Below the pieces are notes generated by a model. That model searched no databases, was not told the origin of the DNA, and worked only from the letters and a program-made list of their open reading frames with translations. A program made the translations under genes and the position numbers. Below are positions 44,502 to 54,408 of a DNA stretch of 64,000 nt, in pieces. The number at the start of each line of letters is the position of its first letter. The first letter of the stretch is position 1. This DNA is from Eubacterium sp. (GTDB lineage: Bacteria > Bacillota > Clostridia > Lachnospirales > Lachnospiraceae): assembly GCA_017430325.1 (NCBI GenBank), contig JAFRNE010000029.1:1-64000 (forward strand), written 5' to 3'.

Positions 44502-45860
44502 TTATCGTTCTTCCTTTGGTACGAATTTACGTTCTTTCATGATCGACATGTAAGCCGGGCGGATGATCTTGTCGACATTGATGAGCTCCTCGATGCGGTG
44601 GGCGCTCCAGCCGACCATACGAGCCATCGCGAAGATCGGTGTGTAGAGCTCTTCAGGAATGCCGAGCATACTGTAAACGAAACCGCTGTAGAAGTCAACG
44701 TTCGGGCTGACGCCCTTGTAGATCTTACGCTTCTTGGCGATGACCTCAGGTGCGATGCGCGCGATATCCGAATAAAGCTTATACTGCTTGTCCATATTTT
44801 TATCATGGGCAAGCTTCTCGACGAACTGCTTAAATACTCTTGCTCTAGGATCTGAGATCGAGTAGATGGCATGTCCCATACCGTAAATAAGTCCCATTTT
44901 ATCAAAGGCCTGCTTATCAACGATCTTCTCGAGATAATCACGGAGCATATCCTCGTCATCGGTATCAGGAACATTTTTGCGGATATCCTTGATCATCTGC
45001 ATAACCTTGATATTTGCGCCGCCGTGCTTAGGTCCCTTGAGGGATGAAAGCGCTGCCGCGATAACAGAATAGGTATCCGAACCTGCTGAAGATACAACTC
45101 TCGTTGTGAAGGTTGAGTTATTTCCGCCGCCGTGCTCCATATGAAGTACAAGGGACGCGTCAAGAACCTGTGCCTCAAGCTCGGTGTATTTCTTATCAGG
45201 GCGGAGCATACGAAGTATATTTTCAGCCGTGGAAAGATTCGGGTCCGGTCTGTGGATATACATGCTGTCGTCCTTCTCGTAATGATTGTATGCGCAGTAC
45301 GCATAAACCGAGATCATCGGTATCTCACTGATAAGCTTGAGACACTGATGCAGTACATTCGGGATAGAAAGATCTGAAACATTGTCATCATAAGCAGCCA
45401 GGGTAAGAACGCCCTTGGTGATAGAGTTCATGATATCCCTGCTCGGTGCCTTCATGATAACATCTCTCGTGAAGTTTCTCGGAAGAACCCTGACCATGGC
45501 GAGCATATCGCGGAACTCCTTCAGCTGCTCTTCCGTTGGTATATCACCAAAGAGCAGGAGATAAGCGACCTCCTCGAAGCCAAACCTCTTAAATGCGAAA
45601 TCATTCACAAGATTGATAACATCATAGCCCCTGTACCATAAACGTCCATCGCACGGAGTTTTTACGCCATCCTTCATCTCGAAGGCGTCGATGCGCGAAA
45701 TATTTGTAACGCCGGTCAGAACTCCGCTGCCGTTCTTGTCTCTCAGTCCGCGCTTAACGCCAAACTGCTCGTAAACCTCGCTGTCAATGTCGTCCACGTC
45801 AAAGCATACCTTCTCGTATTTGTTGGTATATTCCCTAAGAATATCTCTCCTTGATGTCAT
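44502..45860 (-). CDS. Citrate synthase
   Basis: Condenses oxaloacetate and acetyl-CoA. 452 aa. Catalytic and binding motifs: LHMEHGGGNNSTFTTRVVSS, LKGPKHGGAN (His), YGMGHAIYSISDPRA (His and substrate Arg), and SPNVDFYSGFVYSMLGIP (catalytic Asp). The 60-residue N-terminal extension before WYRGYDV is typical of clostridial enzymes. AAGGTGACGG precedes the ATG. Together with the aconitase-family gene it points to an oxidative partial TCA route, probably for glutamate. It is transcribed alone, convergent to the oxidoreductase operon. Confidence 0.95.
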   Translation of the reverse strand: MTSRRDILREYTNKYEKVCFDVDDIDSEVYEQFGVKRGLRDKNGSGVLTGVTNISRIDAFEMKDGVKTPCDGRLWYRGYDVINLVNDFAFKRFGFEEVAYLLLFGDIPTEEQLKEFRDMLAMVRVLPRNFTRDVIMKAPSRDIMNSITKGVLTLAAYDDNVSDLSIPNVLHQCLKLISEIPMISVYAYCAYNHYEKDDSMYIHRPDPNLSTAENILRMLRPDKKYTELEAQVLDASLVLHMEHGGGNNSTFTTRVVSSAGSDTYSVIAAALSSLKGPKHGGANIKVMQMIKDIRKNVPDTDDEDMLRDYLEKIVDKQAFDKMGLIYGMGHAIYSISDPRARVFKQFVEKLAHDKNMDKQYKLYSDIARIAPEVIAKKRKIYKGVSPNVDFYSGFVYSMLGIPEELYTPIFAMARMVGWSAHRIEELINVDKIIRPAYMSIMKERKFVPKEER

Positions 45861-46000
45861 ACCGTCACCTTACCTTTCGTACTACCTGCCACAATGTTAC
45901 TTTTATCATTCATCTTCTTTTATTCCGGTGTATCATACTCTGTCACCAGTTCCTCATCCGCATCACTGACCATCTCGCCAACATAGCCTCGCCCCGCATA

Positions 46001-46447
46001 TCACTTTGTTTTCATCTTGCCAAAATATCTGTCCTTCATGACAGCAAAGCCGTCGACCAGAAGTACCATTAATACGAAGAGAACCGTCGCATAAACTCCG
46101 TACTGCAGATACTCAACGCCGTTCAGCTCAAACTCGCTGCGGTCCTGCTTTGATATCCACATATCATTCTCGATCAATCCGACGATAACGTAGCCAAGGC
46201 CGACATTCACGATAGCCCACAGAATAAAGTCCAGCATCCTTCTGTACCACTGCTTCCCCTGCTTTGTCTTGTTATTCTTATCCATGATCACATAAAAATA
46301 CGCCAGCATGAATGGCACAAGGATGATGACCAGCTTCGTCACAATATCCTTCTTCATGCTCTCATCAATAAACTCAGCCACAATAAACAGAGCCCAGCTG
46401 AACCCCAGCAGCTTCAGTGTAATAAAGATTGAAAATCTGTCTCTCAT
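46001..46447 (-). CDS. Small multi-pass membrane protein
   Basis: 148 aa, not recognised. Four hydrophobic segments (about 8-25, 40-58, 80-100, 118-138). The start at 46447 is preferred because AAGGTGG lies 9 nt upstream; an earlier in-frame ATG has no ribosome binding site. It stands between citrate synthase and the broken protease gene, all on the minus strand, without an obvious shared function. Confidence 0.7.
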   Translation of the reverse strand: MRDRFSIFITLKLLGFSWALFIVAEFIDESMKKDIVTKLVIILVPFMLAYFYVIMDKNNKTKQGKQWYRRMLDFILWAIVNVGLGYVIVGLIENDMWISKQDRSEFELNGVEYLQYGVYATVLFVLMVLLVDGFAVMKDRYFGKMKTK

Positions 46448-46540
46448 AAAAATAAACCACCTTAATCCTAAATTCCTCATATCTGTATTCAGATACGTCT
46501 ATTTGATATTATAGTATAGAAATAACTGTATTTCGAGCAT

Positions 46541-49165
46541 TTATGGCTTTATCCATATCGCCGGCCGAATTCCTTGTAACATTGTTTCAGGATTTGGATC
46601 AACCCATACAGCTTTCCCATCTACGAAAAGTATATGTTCAGAATATGTCGTGCGTAAACTCCAAATATTACCCCCAGGAGTCTCAGCCTGTTCAGGATCG
46701 TCTGTCTTACTTGTGTCGTATTTCCTAGATTCACACCACAACCGCTCGCTGAAATATGGTCTGTTAAAACTAATCTCTTCCCCCTCCATCGGCGGGAAAT
46801 ATTCCTCGATCTCATTTAATGATAACAGGAACACCCTATCATTTGTGGTATTCATCTCATAATCATAATCATCATTTTTAAGCTCTGCTTCCCTGACCAC
46901 GTTCTTTTCTTCAGCGCTAAACGCAGCATCATAAAATGAACTGTTCAGCCATTGCCTGATCGTACTGGTTTCCCACATTGTGAAATCACTTTGAGTATCA
47001 TTATACGGTCTTCTATCCAGCACATATCTGCTCATGAGAAGAGCACTGCCATCGGCCTCTTTATGCACAATGATCCACTCGATCGGTTCCTTTCCATTCC
47101 CGGTATCTCCATCCTGTTCATAGCTTCCAAATGTAACATAATCCCACTCATTCAGATTACTGATGTCTACTACCGGATTGTCTGGTTTCGTATCATTCGA
47201 ATCCTTTTTAGTTAATTTTATCCAATCAAGATAGTTTATTTCCTCATTACTGACGTTGATCAGCTCCTTATGTACAACTCCATCCGGCCATATGTAGTCC
47301 CGGTAACCCTCAGCTTTTACTGATAACGTGTACTGTCCCTCCGGAACCATGATCTCAAAATGCCCCTCCGAATCTGTATCACCCTCATACATGGTCCCAT
47401 CTTTCTCATTCTTCAGTGTAACCTTTGCTTTATTAATTTTGTTACTTTCGTTGCCTTTTTCAACCACATAAGAAAGCACTCCACCATTTTCCGTCTTTTT
47501 ATCGTTATTTATAGCACTTTTATCAAATGCTGCTCTTACTGCCCTCTCCGCATTAAGAATATAAAGGGACGAAACATTGGAACTGTTATCTATAACAATA
47601 CTCTTTACCTGCGAACCTGTTAATCCATTATTTGCACTCCATACCATTGCAGCAACACCGGCTACATGCGGTGCTGCCATGGAAGTGCCGCTCTTATACC
47701 CGTATCCGTTATTTGAGGTGGTTGAATATATCGCATAACAGGGTTGATGTATACTACCACAACAATCTGACATAAAATCAATGAACGGTTGTACAAGAGC
47801 CATAGTACCCGAATTACCACCCGGGGCGTATATATCTACCCTGTCTCCACCATTGGAGTAGTCAGCAATATTAAAAGAATAACCTACAGCACCAACAACG
47901 ATGATCCGGTCATAAACCTTCGGATAGTCTTCCTGTCGAATGAGTGTATTCCATGAAGCATATCTACAGTCTATATGTCCTACCGAAGGATCAGAATCAT
48001 TACCGGCTGAAGTAACAATAACGAAGTCATAACCTTTTTGTAACAATCGATCAAGAAAATCTCCCAATTCCTTGCCTTCCTCTGCAGCCATATTTCTTTT
48101 CGAGGAATCTTCCATCCATTCTTTAACCTTATTATAATCGCCTTTGAAAGCCCCAAATTCATACCAGTTAAATCCCTCACTGACATTGATCACTTTAACA
48201 TTTCTTACGATGAGTTCGGCATATGCAATTTTCAAATACATTATGGATTGATATCTACTCCAACCTTCAGCGTAGTGATACGATACTCCGTAAAGGTTTT
48301 TATCTCCATATGGGTACACCCCGCATATTCCTTTTGAGTCATCTGTCTTTGCCGCCATGATTCCTGCAACATGTGTTCCATGTTCGATACATTCAGAGTC
48401 TGCAGGACCTGTAACACCATTCGCTCCGTTATCATAAAAAACCTCCGCAAACCCCAGATCTTCATGGTTCACATCAAATCCCGCATCGATCAGTCCCACT
48501 CTTACAGGAGTCACTATATCCTTATGGTCATTCAGCTCATCCCATGCACCAACCGTATTGATTGCCTCAAAGCCCCAGCTTTTTCCACAGCAATCATTGA
48601 ATTTCTGTAGATCATCCTCCCATTCTTTCCCAAAATAAAAGCCGTCGCGTTCCTCAGTCCGGCTCATTCCGGAAACCTCAGCCACATAATTGAGTGATGC
48701 GGAAACAGTAATATCCTCAGTCTCTATAAGCTTCACTATATCTTCCAGTTCGCTTTCTGTTTTTGCATCAGAAATACGTATCTGATAATCTCACGAAACC
48801 TCGATCTCTCCGACTATTTCACCATTATATTTTTCAGCAAGCCGACTAACCTCTTCTTCAGGAACTCCTTCCTTAACTACGATGAGTATTTCGTTATCGA
48901 CATATTTCATATAATCGTCGCCCGCCACATGCTCCTTATCCAGCGGAGCGTAATAGAGCTTTCCGTAATCAATATTTTCCGAATCATTCATGTCAACGAT
49001 CAACGTTTCCGCAGCCTCGGCCTGCGCCGTTTCAGATATCGTGACCTCAATGCTCGTCCGCTCATTTTCAGATTCATTATGGGAAGTTTTTCCACACCCC
49101 GAAAAAGTGGTCAATCCCATCATAGCTGTAAGCAGGATTGCTGCTATTTCTTTTCGCATCTTCAT
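46541..49165 (-). pseudogene. Subtilisin-like serine protease lipoprotein interrupted by one in-frame TGA
   Basis: An 875-codon frame is intact except for TGA at 48791-48793 (codon 125). Before it: lipoprotein signal (lipobox FSGC, about 20-23) and the start of an I9-type propeptide (EILIVVKEGVPEEEVSRLAEKYNG). After it the same frame continues the propeptide (DYQIRISDAKTESELEDIV), then the S8 domain with Asp227, His262 (EHGTHVAG), Asn389 (SAGND) and Ser495 (SGTSMAAPH), a carboxypeptidase-regulatory-like beta domain (about 580-648) and a DUF6273 domain (about 674-875). GGA to TGA would restore the Gly-Asp-Tyr-Gln commonly found here. Most likely a recent nonsense mutation, a sequencing error or read-through; restart at a downstream GTG (48736) would lack the signal peptide. 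Confidence 0.88.
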
Positions 49166-49334
49166 AACGACTCCCTCTCTCGTACAAAAACCACACCCAA
49201 AACTGAGACAACTCCACTACTATCTTCTTGCCAAAAAAATACAGGCTAAAACATGTTTTTGGACACTTTTATAAATCTGCCCGTTTATTTTCCTATGAAA
49301 ACCCATTACATTATCATCAAATGGAGGCGATGAT

Positions 49335-50369
49335 ATGAATATTGATCTTAATAGAATACTAATTGAAAATGCAGTCCGTCTCAGTCTCAGAAACTTTGAC
49401 TGCGACGACAAACGCTGCCTCAGAAAGCTGATCGATACCGGTATCCATCTCGCCGGAAAAGGCGATAAGAACCACATCTTCGAAAATATCGGTGAACTCT
49501 TCGCCGATGAGGACAGCCTGTATTACCCTGCTGTTTCGAAGCTGATGAAGAACTCCGACAGGGAGAAATTCATCCAGTTCGGTATCAATCTCGGCTACAA
49601 CACCTTCAACAAGGCTGCAACCACTATCCAGCAGAACACCCGCCAGTATAATAAGAACATCCCTTGGATAGCCGATATGGACGTTACAAGCGCCAACTCA
49701 TCGGGTTATTCGGACGCAACCTTCGGTAAGCTTATAGATCACTACAACAAGCTCGGCATAAATGCATTTATCCTGCGCTTCGACGCCGGAATCCCTGAGG
49801 AGACTTACGGAAATATCATTTCCGTCATCCGCAGGAACCAGTATACGATATTTATATTTATGCTTTCTGATGAAGCCCTGTCCGACAGCATACTTGATAT
49901 GCTGTCGCCTGCTTCAAATATACTTGTATGCCTTCCGCTCGATGGTGCAGATACCAAAGAGAATACCGGAAAGCTTTCGCAGAAGAAGCTCCTCTGGTCT
50001 GTACGTTACACTGTCGACAGTAATTACGCCAGCGAGATACTCTCTGAATCCGGGGCAAATATTATGCATTCGGACAGTTCATCTTCAGAAGTCTCTGCTG
50101 CAAACGGTTCATCCACAAATACCGGTCATTCCGTACTGGCAAGGGTTGCAGAGCTTGATTCTCCGATAGTCATATTTGAGACCGATCCGTCAATGACTGC
50201 CGAAGAGGTACGCCATTTCAATAACGGTATGCCGGCACTTAGGAAGAATCCTCCTTATCCGGTACTGATGGTCAATCTGAACTATGATATTCAGAATATA
50301 AATGTGATGACCTCCGGCAAAGAGATCAGCACTCATATCACAGTGAAACCTGCGCCGCAGGATGCTTGA
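49335..50369 (+). CDS. Uncharacterised 344-aa protein
   Basis: Not recognised. Soluble, no signal or membrane segment. The first 100 residues are helical (NFDCDDKRCLRKLIDTGIHL, REKFIQFGINLGYNTF); residues 110-300 alternate strands and helices (IPWIADMDVTS, INAFILRFDAG, YTIFIFMLSDEA, NILVCLPLDGAD) in a way that suggests a TIM-barrel-like or Rossmann-like domain. The paired cysteines near residue 23-28 do not form a known cluster motif. GGAGGCGATGAT precedes the ATG. Convergent with the TetR gene. The 49166-49334 gap upstream shows no convincing promoter. Confidence 0.8.
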   Translation: MNIDLNRILIENAVRLSLRNFDCDDKRCLRKLIDTGIHLAGKGDKNHIFENIGELFADEDSLYYPAVSKLMKNSDREKFIQFGINLGYNTFNKAATTIQQNTRQYNKNIPWIADMDVTSANSSGYSDATFGKLIDHYNKLGINAFILRFDAGIPEETYGNIISVIRRNQYTIFIFMLSDEALSDSILDMLSPASNILVCLPLDGADTKENTGKLSQKKLLWSVRYTVDSNYASEILSESGANIMHSDSSSSEVSAANGSSTNTGHSVLARVAELDSPIVIFETDPSMTAEEVRHFNNGMPALRKNPPYPVLMVNLNYDIQNINVMTSGKEISTHITVKPAPQDA

Positions 50370-50424
50370 TAAGCAGCTGTGTGATAGCCGGAGCAGCAAA
50401 GACATCTCGTCATCTGACGAAGGA

Positions 50425-51012
50425 TCACTGATCCATATCTCCAAGTTCCTGTAGGATGCGCTTCGAGAACTTGACCAGGTGAAGCTGCATTTCCCTGACC
50501 GCCACAGCTGGTTCGTCCGGGCTGTCACTTGTAAGCCATCTCACAAGCGCCGATATGCAGGTATCACAGATAAGTATTGTGAAGACACCTGTTTCATCAT
50601 CATCGACAACATCATCCATATAAGATCTAACGATTGGATACAGTCCATCGTGAAAATAATCCTTAAAAGAATTCTGCCCTTCGATCATAAGAGCCTTGCG
50701 GTAGAATTCTTTTTCTGTATAGAAATACTCCGCAAGAGAGGTTATAAGCTCCCAGATACCATAGGAACCCTCTTTGATCTTCTCGTTTAAAAGCTCCTCC
50801 ATCCCATCGTATTTGATGTGCTCCAGAAAGCCGATATAAAATATCCAGTTCAGAAGATCGTATTTATCCCTGAAATGGTAGTAGAAGCTTTTACGGTTCA
50901 TATTACATTTTTCACAAATATCAAGAACGCTTATCTTCTCAAAACTTTTCTCCCGCATAAGACTCTTCAGAGCATCCGCGAGGGCGTTCTTCGTAATATT
51001 CGATTCAGCCAT
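50425..51012 (-). CDS. TetR/AcrR family transcriptional regulator
   Basis: 195 aa. N-terminal TetR helix-turn-helix (about 8-55: ISVLDICEKCNMNRKSFYYHFRD) and a helical ligand-binding domain whose layout resembles the DhaS-like TetR_C group. The effector and targets are unknown. GGGGAT precedes the ATG. It lies on the same strand just downstream of the cardiolipin synthase gene. The 104-bp gap between them contains repeated CCATCCGG and CATCCGGATG palindromes that could be its operator, though these are also compatible with a transcript end. Confidence 0.93.
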   Translation of the reverse strand: MAESNITKNALADALKSLMREKSFEKISVLDICEKCNMNRKSFYYHFRDKYDLLNWIFYIGFLEHIKYDGMEELLNEKIKEGSYGIWELITSLAEYFYTEKEFYRKALMIEGQNSFKDYFHDGLYPIVRSYMDDVVDDDETGVFTILICDTCISALVRWLTSDSPDEPAVAVREMQLHLVKFSKRILQELGDMDQ

Positions 51013-51116
51013 CTATTTATCCCCAATAATTTTAAACATAACGTTCGGTCATCCATCCGGATGCCATTTACCGTCCGGTTAGCCATCCGGCCATTGTCTG
51101 CCCTCCGGCGGTTCCA

Positions 51117-52700
51117 TCATACGATCGGTTCAAAGAAAACAAGTGTCGCGTCGAGCATCTTTCCAAATACGTTTCTCTTTGTGTCCTCTTCGGTCTGGAG
51201 ACGCGACTCCTTGAAGGTCTTTATCATGTCCTTACGAAGCTCGTTGACCGCTTCGCATTTGTAGAGCAGCACCGCATCCTCAAAATGCAGGAAAAGGCTC
51301 CTGTAATCGAGATTGACCGTGCCGACGATCGCCTTGTCATTGTCACAGAGCATACATTTTGAATGAATGAAGCCCGGTGTGTACTCGTAGATCTTAACAC
51401 CGTGATCCATGAATTTCTTGTAATTTGAACGTGTTATCCTGAAGATGATCCTCTTGTCCGGAACATGAGGCGTAACGATCCTTACATCAACGCCCCTCTC
51501 CGCCGCCAGGCACATAGCATCAGTCATGGACTGGCTCGGTATCAGATAAGGCGTAAATACGTATAAGTATTTCTCCGCCTGATTTATCAGCTCAAGATAA
51601 GCATTCTCTGAAAGCGGCACGTTATCAAAGGGTTCGTCGCCGTAAGGCTGCACGTAACCATCGTTCGCAAACTCCGTCGCATGGAAGAAATGCGGCAGAT
51701 AACTGTTTATCTTCCTTATCTCCTCCGGATTCTCAATCTTGCGGCTGCTTCTGCCCATCTTCATGGACTCCCACATCTCGAGGTACATCAGTGTGAAGTT
51801 CTGTACCGCCTCACCCTCGATCTTAAGGCCCGCATCCTTCCATCTTCCGAAAGGACTGTTTACGTTTATGTAACGGTCAGCAAGGTTGATGCCTCCCGTA
51901 AATGCTATATATCCGTCGATAACCGACATCTTCCTGTGGTCACGGTTGTTTGTGAGCATCGTAAAGAGCGGCTTAACGCGGTTGAATTTCTTACAGTGAA
52001 TGTTTTTGTGAAGCTTGTTCAGATATTTGTCATATCTTTTCGGCAGCCAGCTTATACAACCCAGGTCATCGTAAAGGATCCTGACCTCAACGCCCTCCTC
52101 AGCCTTCTGCTTCAGCACCGCAAGAATAGAGTTCCAGACACCGGTCCTCTCGATCATGAAATACTCCATGAAAATATAATGCTTCGCATTTCTCATGGCC
52201 TCGATCAGTCCTTCATACTGCTCCTCACCGCTGCTCATATAGGTCACCTTGGTATTTTTATATACCGGATAGCCCATAGATTTCATCAGGTAAGTGCTGG
52301 TCGAATGGAGTCTGCTGTCAAGCTTATATATCTCGTCCAGAAGGTTCATGTCCTGGTTGTGGAATGAGCTGTATTTTATCTTGGCATCCTCAACACGCTT
52401 GGCGTATTTACGACCCTGCCTCTGATCGCCGCAGATCATATAAAACGGCACACCAAAGAACGGGAAGAGCAGAATGACGATGATCCATTCCGTCTGGTAC
52501 TCTCTTTTGGTCCTCGGTGAATTGATGATGTAAATGGTATATAACAGGGCAAGGGCTGAGACCGCCGTTCTGACGTACTCATAGCCTACAAAAAAATACG
52601 AATATATAAGAAGAAACCATATAACCTGAAGTATGATAAGCATAGCCGTGATGAACGCACGGCTGAATATTATCTTATAGATCTTTCCCAAAAATCTCAT
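51117..52700 (-). CDS. cls: Cardiolipin synthase (phospholipase D type)
   Basis: Joins two phosphatidylglycerols to form cardiolipin in the membrane. 527 aa. Two N-terminal membrane helices with the cardiolipin synthase N-terminal domain (about 12-70), then two HKD motifs: HRKMSVIDGYIAFTGG and HSKCMLCDNDKAIVGTVN. The start at 52700 (MRFLGKIYK) is chosen because AAGGGG lies 7 nt before it; the frame is open for 32 more codons upstream without a ribosome binding site. The 52701-53004 gap is AT-rich and must contain divergent promoters for cls and the Bax-inhibitor gene; a TATAGT near 52963 is a candidate -10 for the latter. Confidence 0.93.
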   Translation of the reverse strand: MRFLGKIYKIIFSRAFITAMLIILQVIWFLLIYSYFFVGYEYVRTAVSALALLYTIYIINSPRTKREYQTEWIIVILLFPFFGVPFYMICGDQRQGRKYAKRVEDAKIKYSSFHNQDMNLLDEIYKLDSRLHSTSTYLMKSMGYPVYKNTKVTYMSSGEEQYEGLIEAMRNAKHYIFMEYFMIERTGVWNSILAVLKQKAEEGVEVRILYDDLGCISWLPKRYDKYLNKLHKNIHCKKFNRVKPLFTMLTNNRDHRKMSVIDGYIAFTGGINLADRYINVNSPFGRWKDAGLKIEGEAVQNFTLMYLEMWESMKMGRSSRKIENPEEIRKINSYLPHFFHATEFANDGYVQPYGDEPFDNVPLSENAYLELINQAEKYLYVFTPYLIPSQSMTDAMCLAAERGVDVRIVTPHVPDKRIIFRITRSNYKKFMDHGVKIYEYTPGFIHSKCMLCDNDKAIVGTVNLDYRSLFLHFEDAVLLYKCEAVNELRKDMIKTFKESRLQTEEDTKRNVFGKMLDATLVFFEPIV

Positions 52701-53004
52701 GGTATGCCCCTTGAACTTTTCTCCCTCTTTTTTTTCGACTGCAGTCATCAAATACACTGTTTTCGCCATCGGCGGCATCCCGGATGATGCAGTCACTCAG
52801 ACAAAATATATTTTACCAAGACAAGCGATAAAAAACAAGTTTGCGGAGTGTCCTAATAATGAATTTTCAATGAATTTTCACAAAGTTCGGGGTTTTATCT
52901 ATTGTATTTTCCACGCTTTCATGGTAAATTAACAATTGTCAATAATTTTAGGGGTATGGCTATAGTACTTTTATTATTTTTTATTTATACAGGAGGTAGA
53001 AAGT

Positions 53005-53886
53005 ATGCCAAACGATTATAATGATTATAATAATGGCGGCTACAACAATTACGGTGGAAACGGCAATGACGGAAACAGCGGTAATTCAAGCCAGTATTAT
53101 TTCGATCAGAACAACAACTACAACAATTATTACCAGAACAGCTACAATGCACAGTACGCTGCACAGAACAGCTGGGATCCAATGAGAAATTCAAATCCTT
53201 ACGCATCAGCTGCAGCTCAGCAGCAGACAATGCGTTACTCAATGAAGGATGTTATGGCAAGAACATTCCTGTTCATGACAATAGCACTTCTTCTTACAGC
53301 TATCACATCACTTGCAGTTTACACAACCAATCCTTATTTCCTTATTCAGAACGGAATGTCAACCTTCTGGATACTTGCGATCCTTGAGATTGGTATCGTA
53401 ATCGGCGCAACCTTTGCTATAAAGGCAAACAACACAGTACTTTCAGGTGCTCTCTTCGTTGCGTACTCGATAATTAACGGACTTACACTTTCAGTAATCT
53501 TCCTTGTTTACACAGAAGGTTCTATCGCAAAGGTATTCTTCCTTACAGCAGGTCTGTTCGGAGTAATGGCAATCGTTGGTTTCACAACTGACAGAGATCT
53601 TACAAGCTTTGGATCACTCCTTATGATCGGTCTCTTCGGAATCATCATTGCTTCAATCGTAAATATCTTCCTTAAGTCTTCAGGACTTGATTACCTTCTT
53701 TGCATTTTAGGTATTGCAATCTTCCTTGGACTTACAGCTTACGACACACAGAAGATTAAGAAACTCGCAATGAACAATCCTGGTTACAGCTTATCAGTGA
53801 TCGCTATGTACGGTGCTCTTGAGCTTTACCTCGATTTCATAAATCTTTTCCTGAAACTGCTTCAGCTCCTCGGAAAGAAGAACTAA
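53005..53886 (+). CDS. Bax inhibitor-1/YccA family membrane protein
   Basis: 293 aa. Residues 1-75 are an Asn/Tyr/Gly/Gln-rich low-complexity tail (NNGGYNNYGGNGNDG); residues 85-290 contain seven membrane helices with the BI-1/UPF0005 pattern (FLFMTIALLLTAITS, GLTAYDTQKIK, GALELYLDFINLFL). Related bacterial proteins are pH-sensitive calcium leak channels or interact with membrane proteases. The Asp in AYDTQ matches the conserved sensor region. An AGGAGG lies 8 nt before the ATG. Very likely monocistronic, since a strong promoter begins immediately after its stop. Confidence 0.93.
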   Translation: MPNDYNDYNNGGYNNYGGNGNDGNSGNSSQYYFDQNNNYNNYYQNSYNAQYAAQNSWDPMRNSNPYASAAAQQQTMRYSMKDVMARTFLFMTIALLLTAITSLAVYTTNPYFLIQNGMSTFWILAILEIGIVIGATFAIKANNTVLSGALFVAYSIINGLTLSVIFLVYTEGSIAKVFFLTAGLFGVMAIVGFTTDRDLTSFGSLLMIGLFGIIIASIVNIFLKSSGLDYLLCILGIAIFLGLTAYDTQKIKKLAMNNPGYSLSVIAMYGALELYLDFINLFLKLLQLLGKKN

Positions 53887-53914
53887 TTGACAATAACATA
53901 TTGTATGTTATAAT
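53887..53914 (+). promoter_or_regulatory. Consensus sigma-A promoter for a small RNA/leader
   Basis: TTGACA (53887-53892), 16-bp spacer, TATAAT (53909-53914): both hexamers are perfect consensus. It begins at the base after the Bax-inhibitor stop codon. Confidence 0.92.
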
Positions 53915-53920
53915 TTAACT

Positions 53921-54019
53921 ATAAAAGAGGTGCTATCCGAATAGCGGTTCACCTTAGTTAATAGTTACTAAAAGAAGCAACTACTGTTTGTGAGACTGGC
54001 GGTTGCTTCTTTTATTTTC
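53921..54019 (+). ncRNA. Putative small RNA or regulatory leader upstream of an XRE regulator
   Basis: Bounded by a perfect promoter and a strong terminator, about 100 nt. 5' hairpin: AGGTG...CACCT (53928-53932 with 53950-53954) enclosing GCTAT-ccga-ATAGC (53932-53945). A single-stranded region follows, then the terminator AAAAGAAGCAAC (53970-53981) with GTTGCTTCTTTT (54002-54013). No open frame with a ribosome binding site lies inside. It may act in trans, or be a terminated leader controlling the helix-turn-helix gene that starts 84 bp later. The 5' hairpin followed by an AAGCAAC-type terminator is a pattern I believe recurs in clostridial genomes, but I cannot name a family. Confidence 0.65.
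53970..54019 (+). terminator. Terminator of the putative small RNA
   Basis: A 12-bp stem AAAAGAAGCAAC/GTTGCTTCTTTT with a 20-nt loop, followed by ATTTTC. Confidence 0.88.
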
Positions 54020-54102
54020 TGTATCTTCTCTGTTGAGACCGATAGCTATGCTCGTAAGAACAATATCTATCTTAACTTACCTTTTAAGGAGGATTTCAGG
54101 CC

Positions 54103-54363
54103 ATGAGATATAACAGGATCAGAGACCTACGTGAAGATAATGACATGAATCAGACTGAACTCGCAAAGATCCTGGGTATGTCGCAGACCGGATACTCAAA
54201 ATATGAAACCGGTGAGAACGATGTCCCCACCGCTATCCTCGTGGAATTGGCTGAGTATTATAATACAAGCATTGATTATATACTTGGAATCACCAATGTC
54301 AAAGACCCGTATCCAAGAGGTAACCCCGCCCTCATAAACGGTGATTATAAACCAAAGAAATAG
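54103..54363 (+). CDS. XRE family helix-turn-helix regulator
   Basis: 86 aa. A complete Cro/C1-type helix-turn-helix (about 5-60: IRDLREDNDMNQTELAKI, GMSQTGYSKYETGENDVP, LVELAEYYNTSIDYILG) with a short polar tail. AAGGAGG precedes the ATG. It is single-domain, like many small regulators of mobile or toxin-antitoxin loci, but no partner toxin is adjacent; the nearest candidates are the putative small RNA upstream and the convergent ATPase gene. Confidence 0.93.
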   Translation: MRYNRIRDLREDNDMNQTELAKILGMSQTGYSKYETGENDVPTAILVELAEYYNTSIDYILGITNVKDPYPRGNPALINGDYKPKK

Positions 54364-54408
54364 AAACAGGAGCAAGTTAGTTGTATTCTCGCTCCTGTTT
54401 CTTTTTTA
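54363..54408 (+). terminator. Terminator between XRE regulator and ATPase genes
   Basis: GAAACAGGAGC (54363-54373) pairs with GCTCCTGTTTC (54391-54401), followed by TTTTTTATT. It serves the plus-strand regulator and sits directly at the 3' end of the convergent gene. Confidence 0.88.

Noticed and set aside
48541..48736. Independent protease gene starting at GTG 48736
   Set aside because: The frame joins the upstream signal-peptide and propeptide frame across one TGA; a start at 48736 would remove the export signal and half the propeptide.
48791..48793. Selenocysteine at the in-frame TGA of the protease gene
   Set aside because: The position corresponds to a non-catalytic propeptide glycine, and no selenocysteine insertion hairpin was obvious just downstream.
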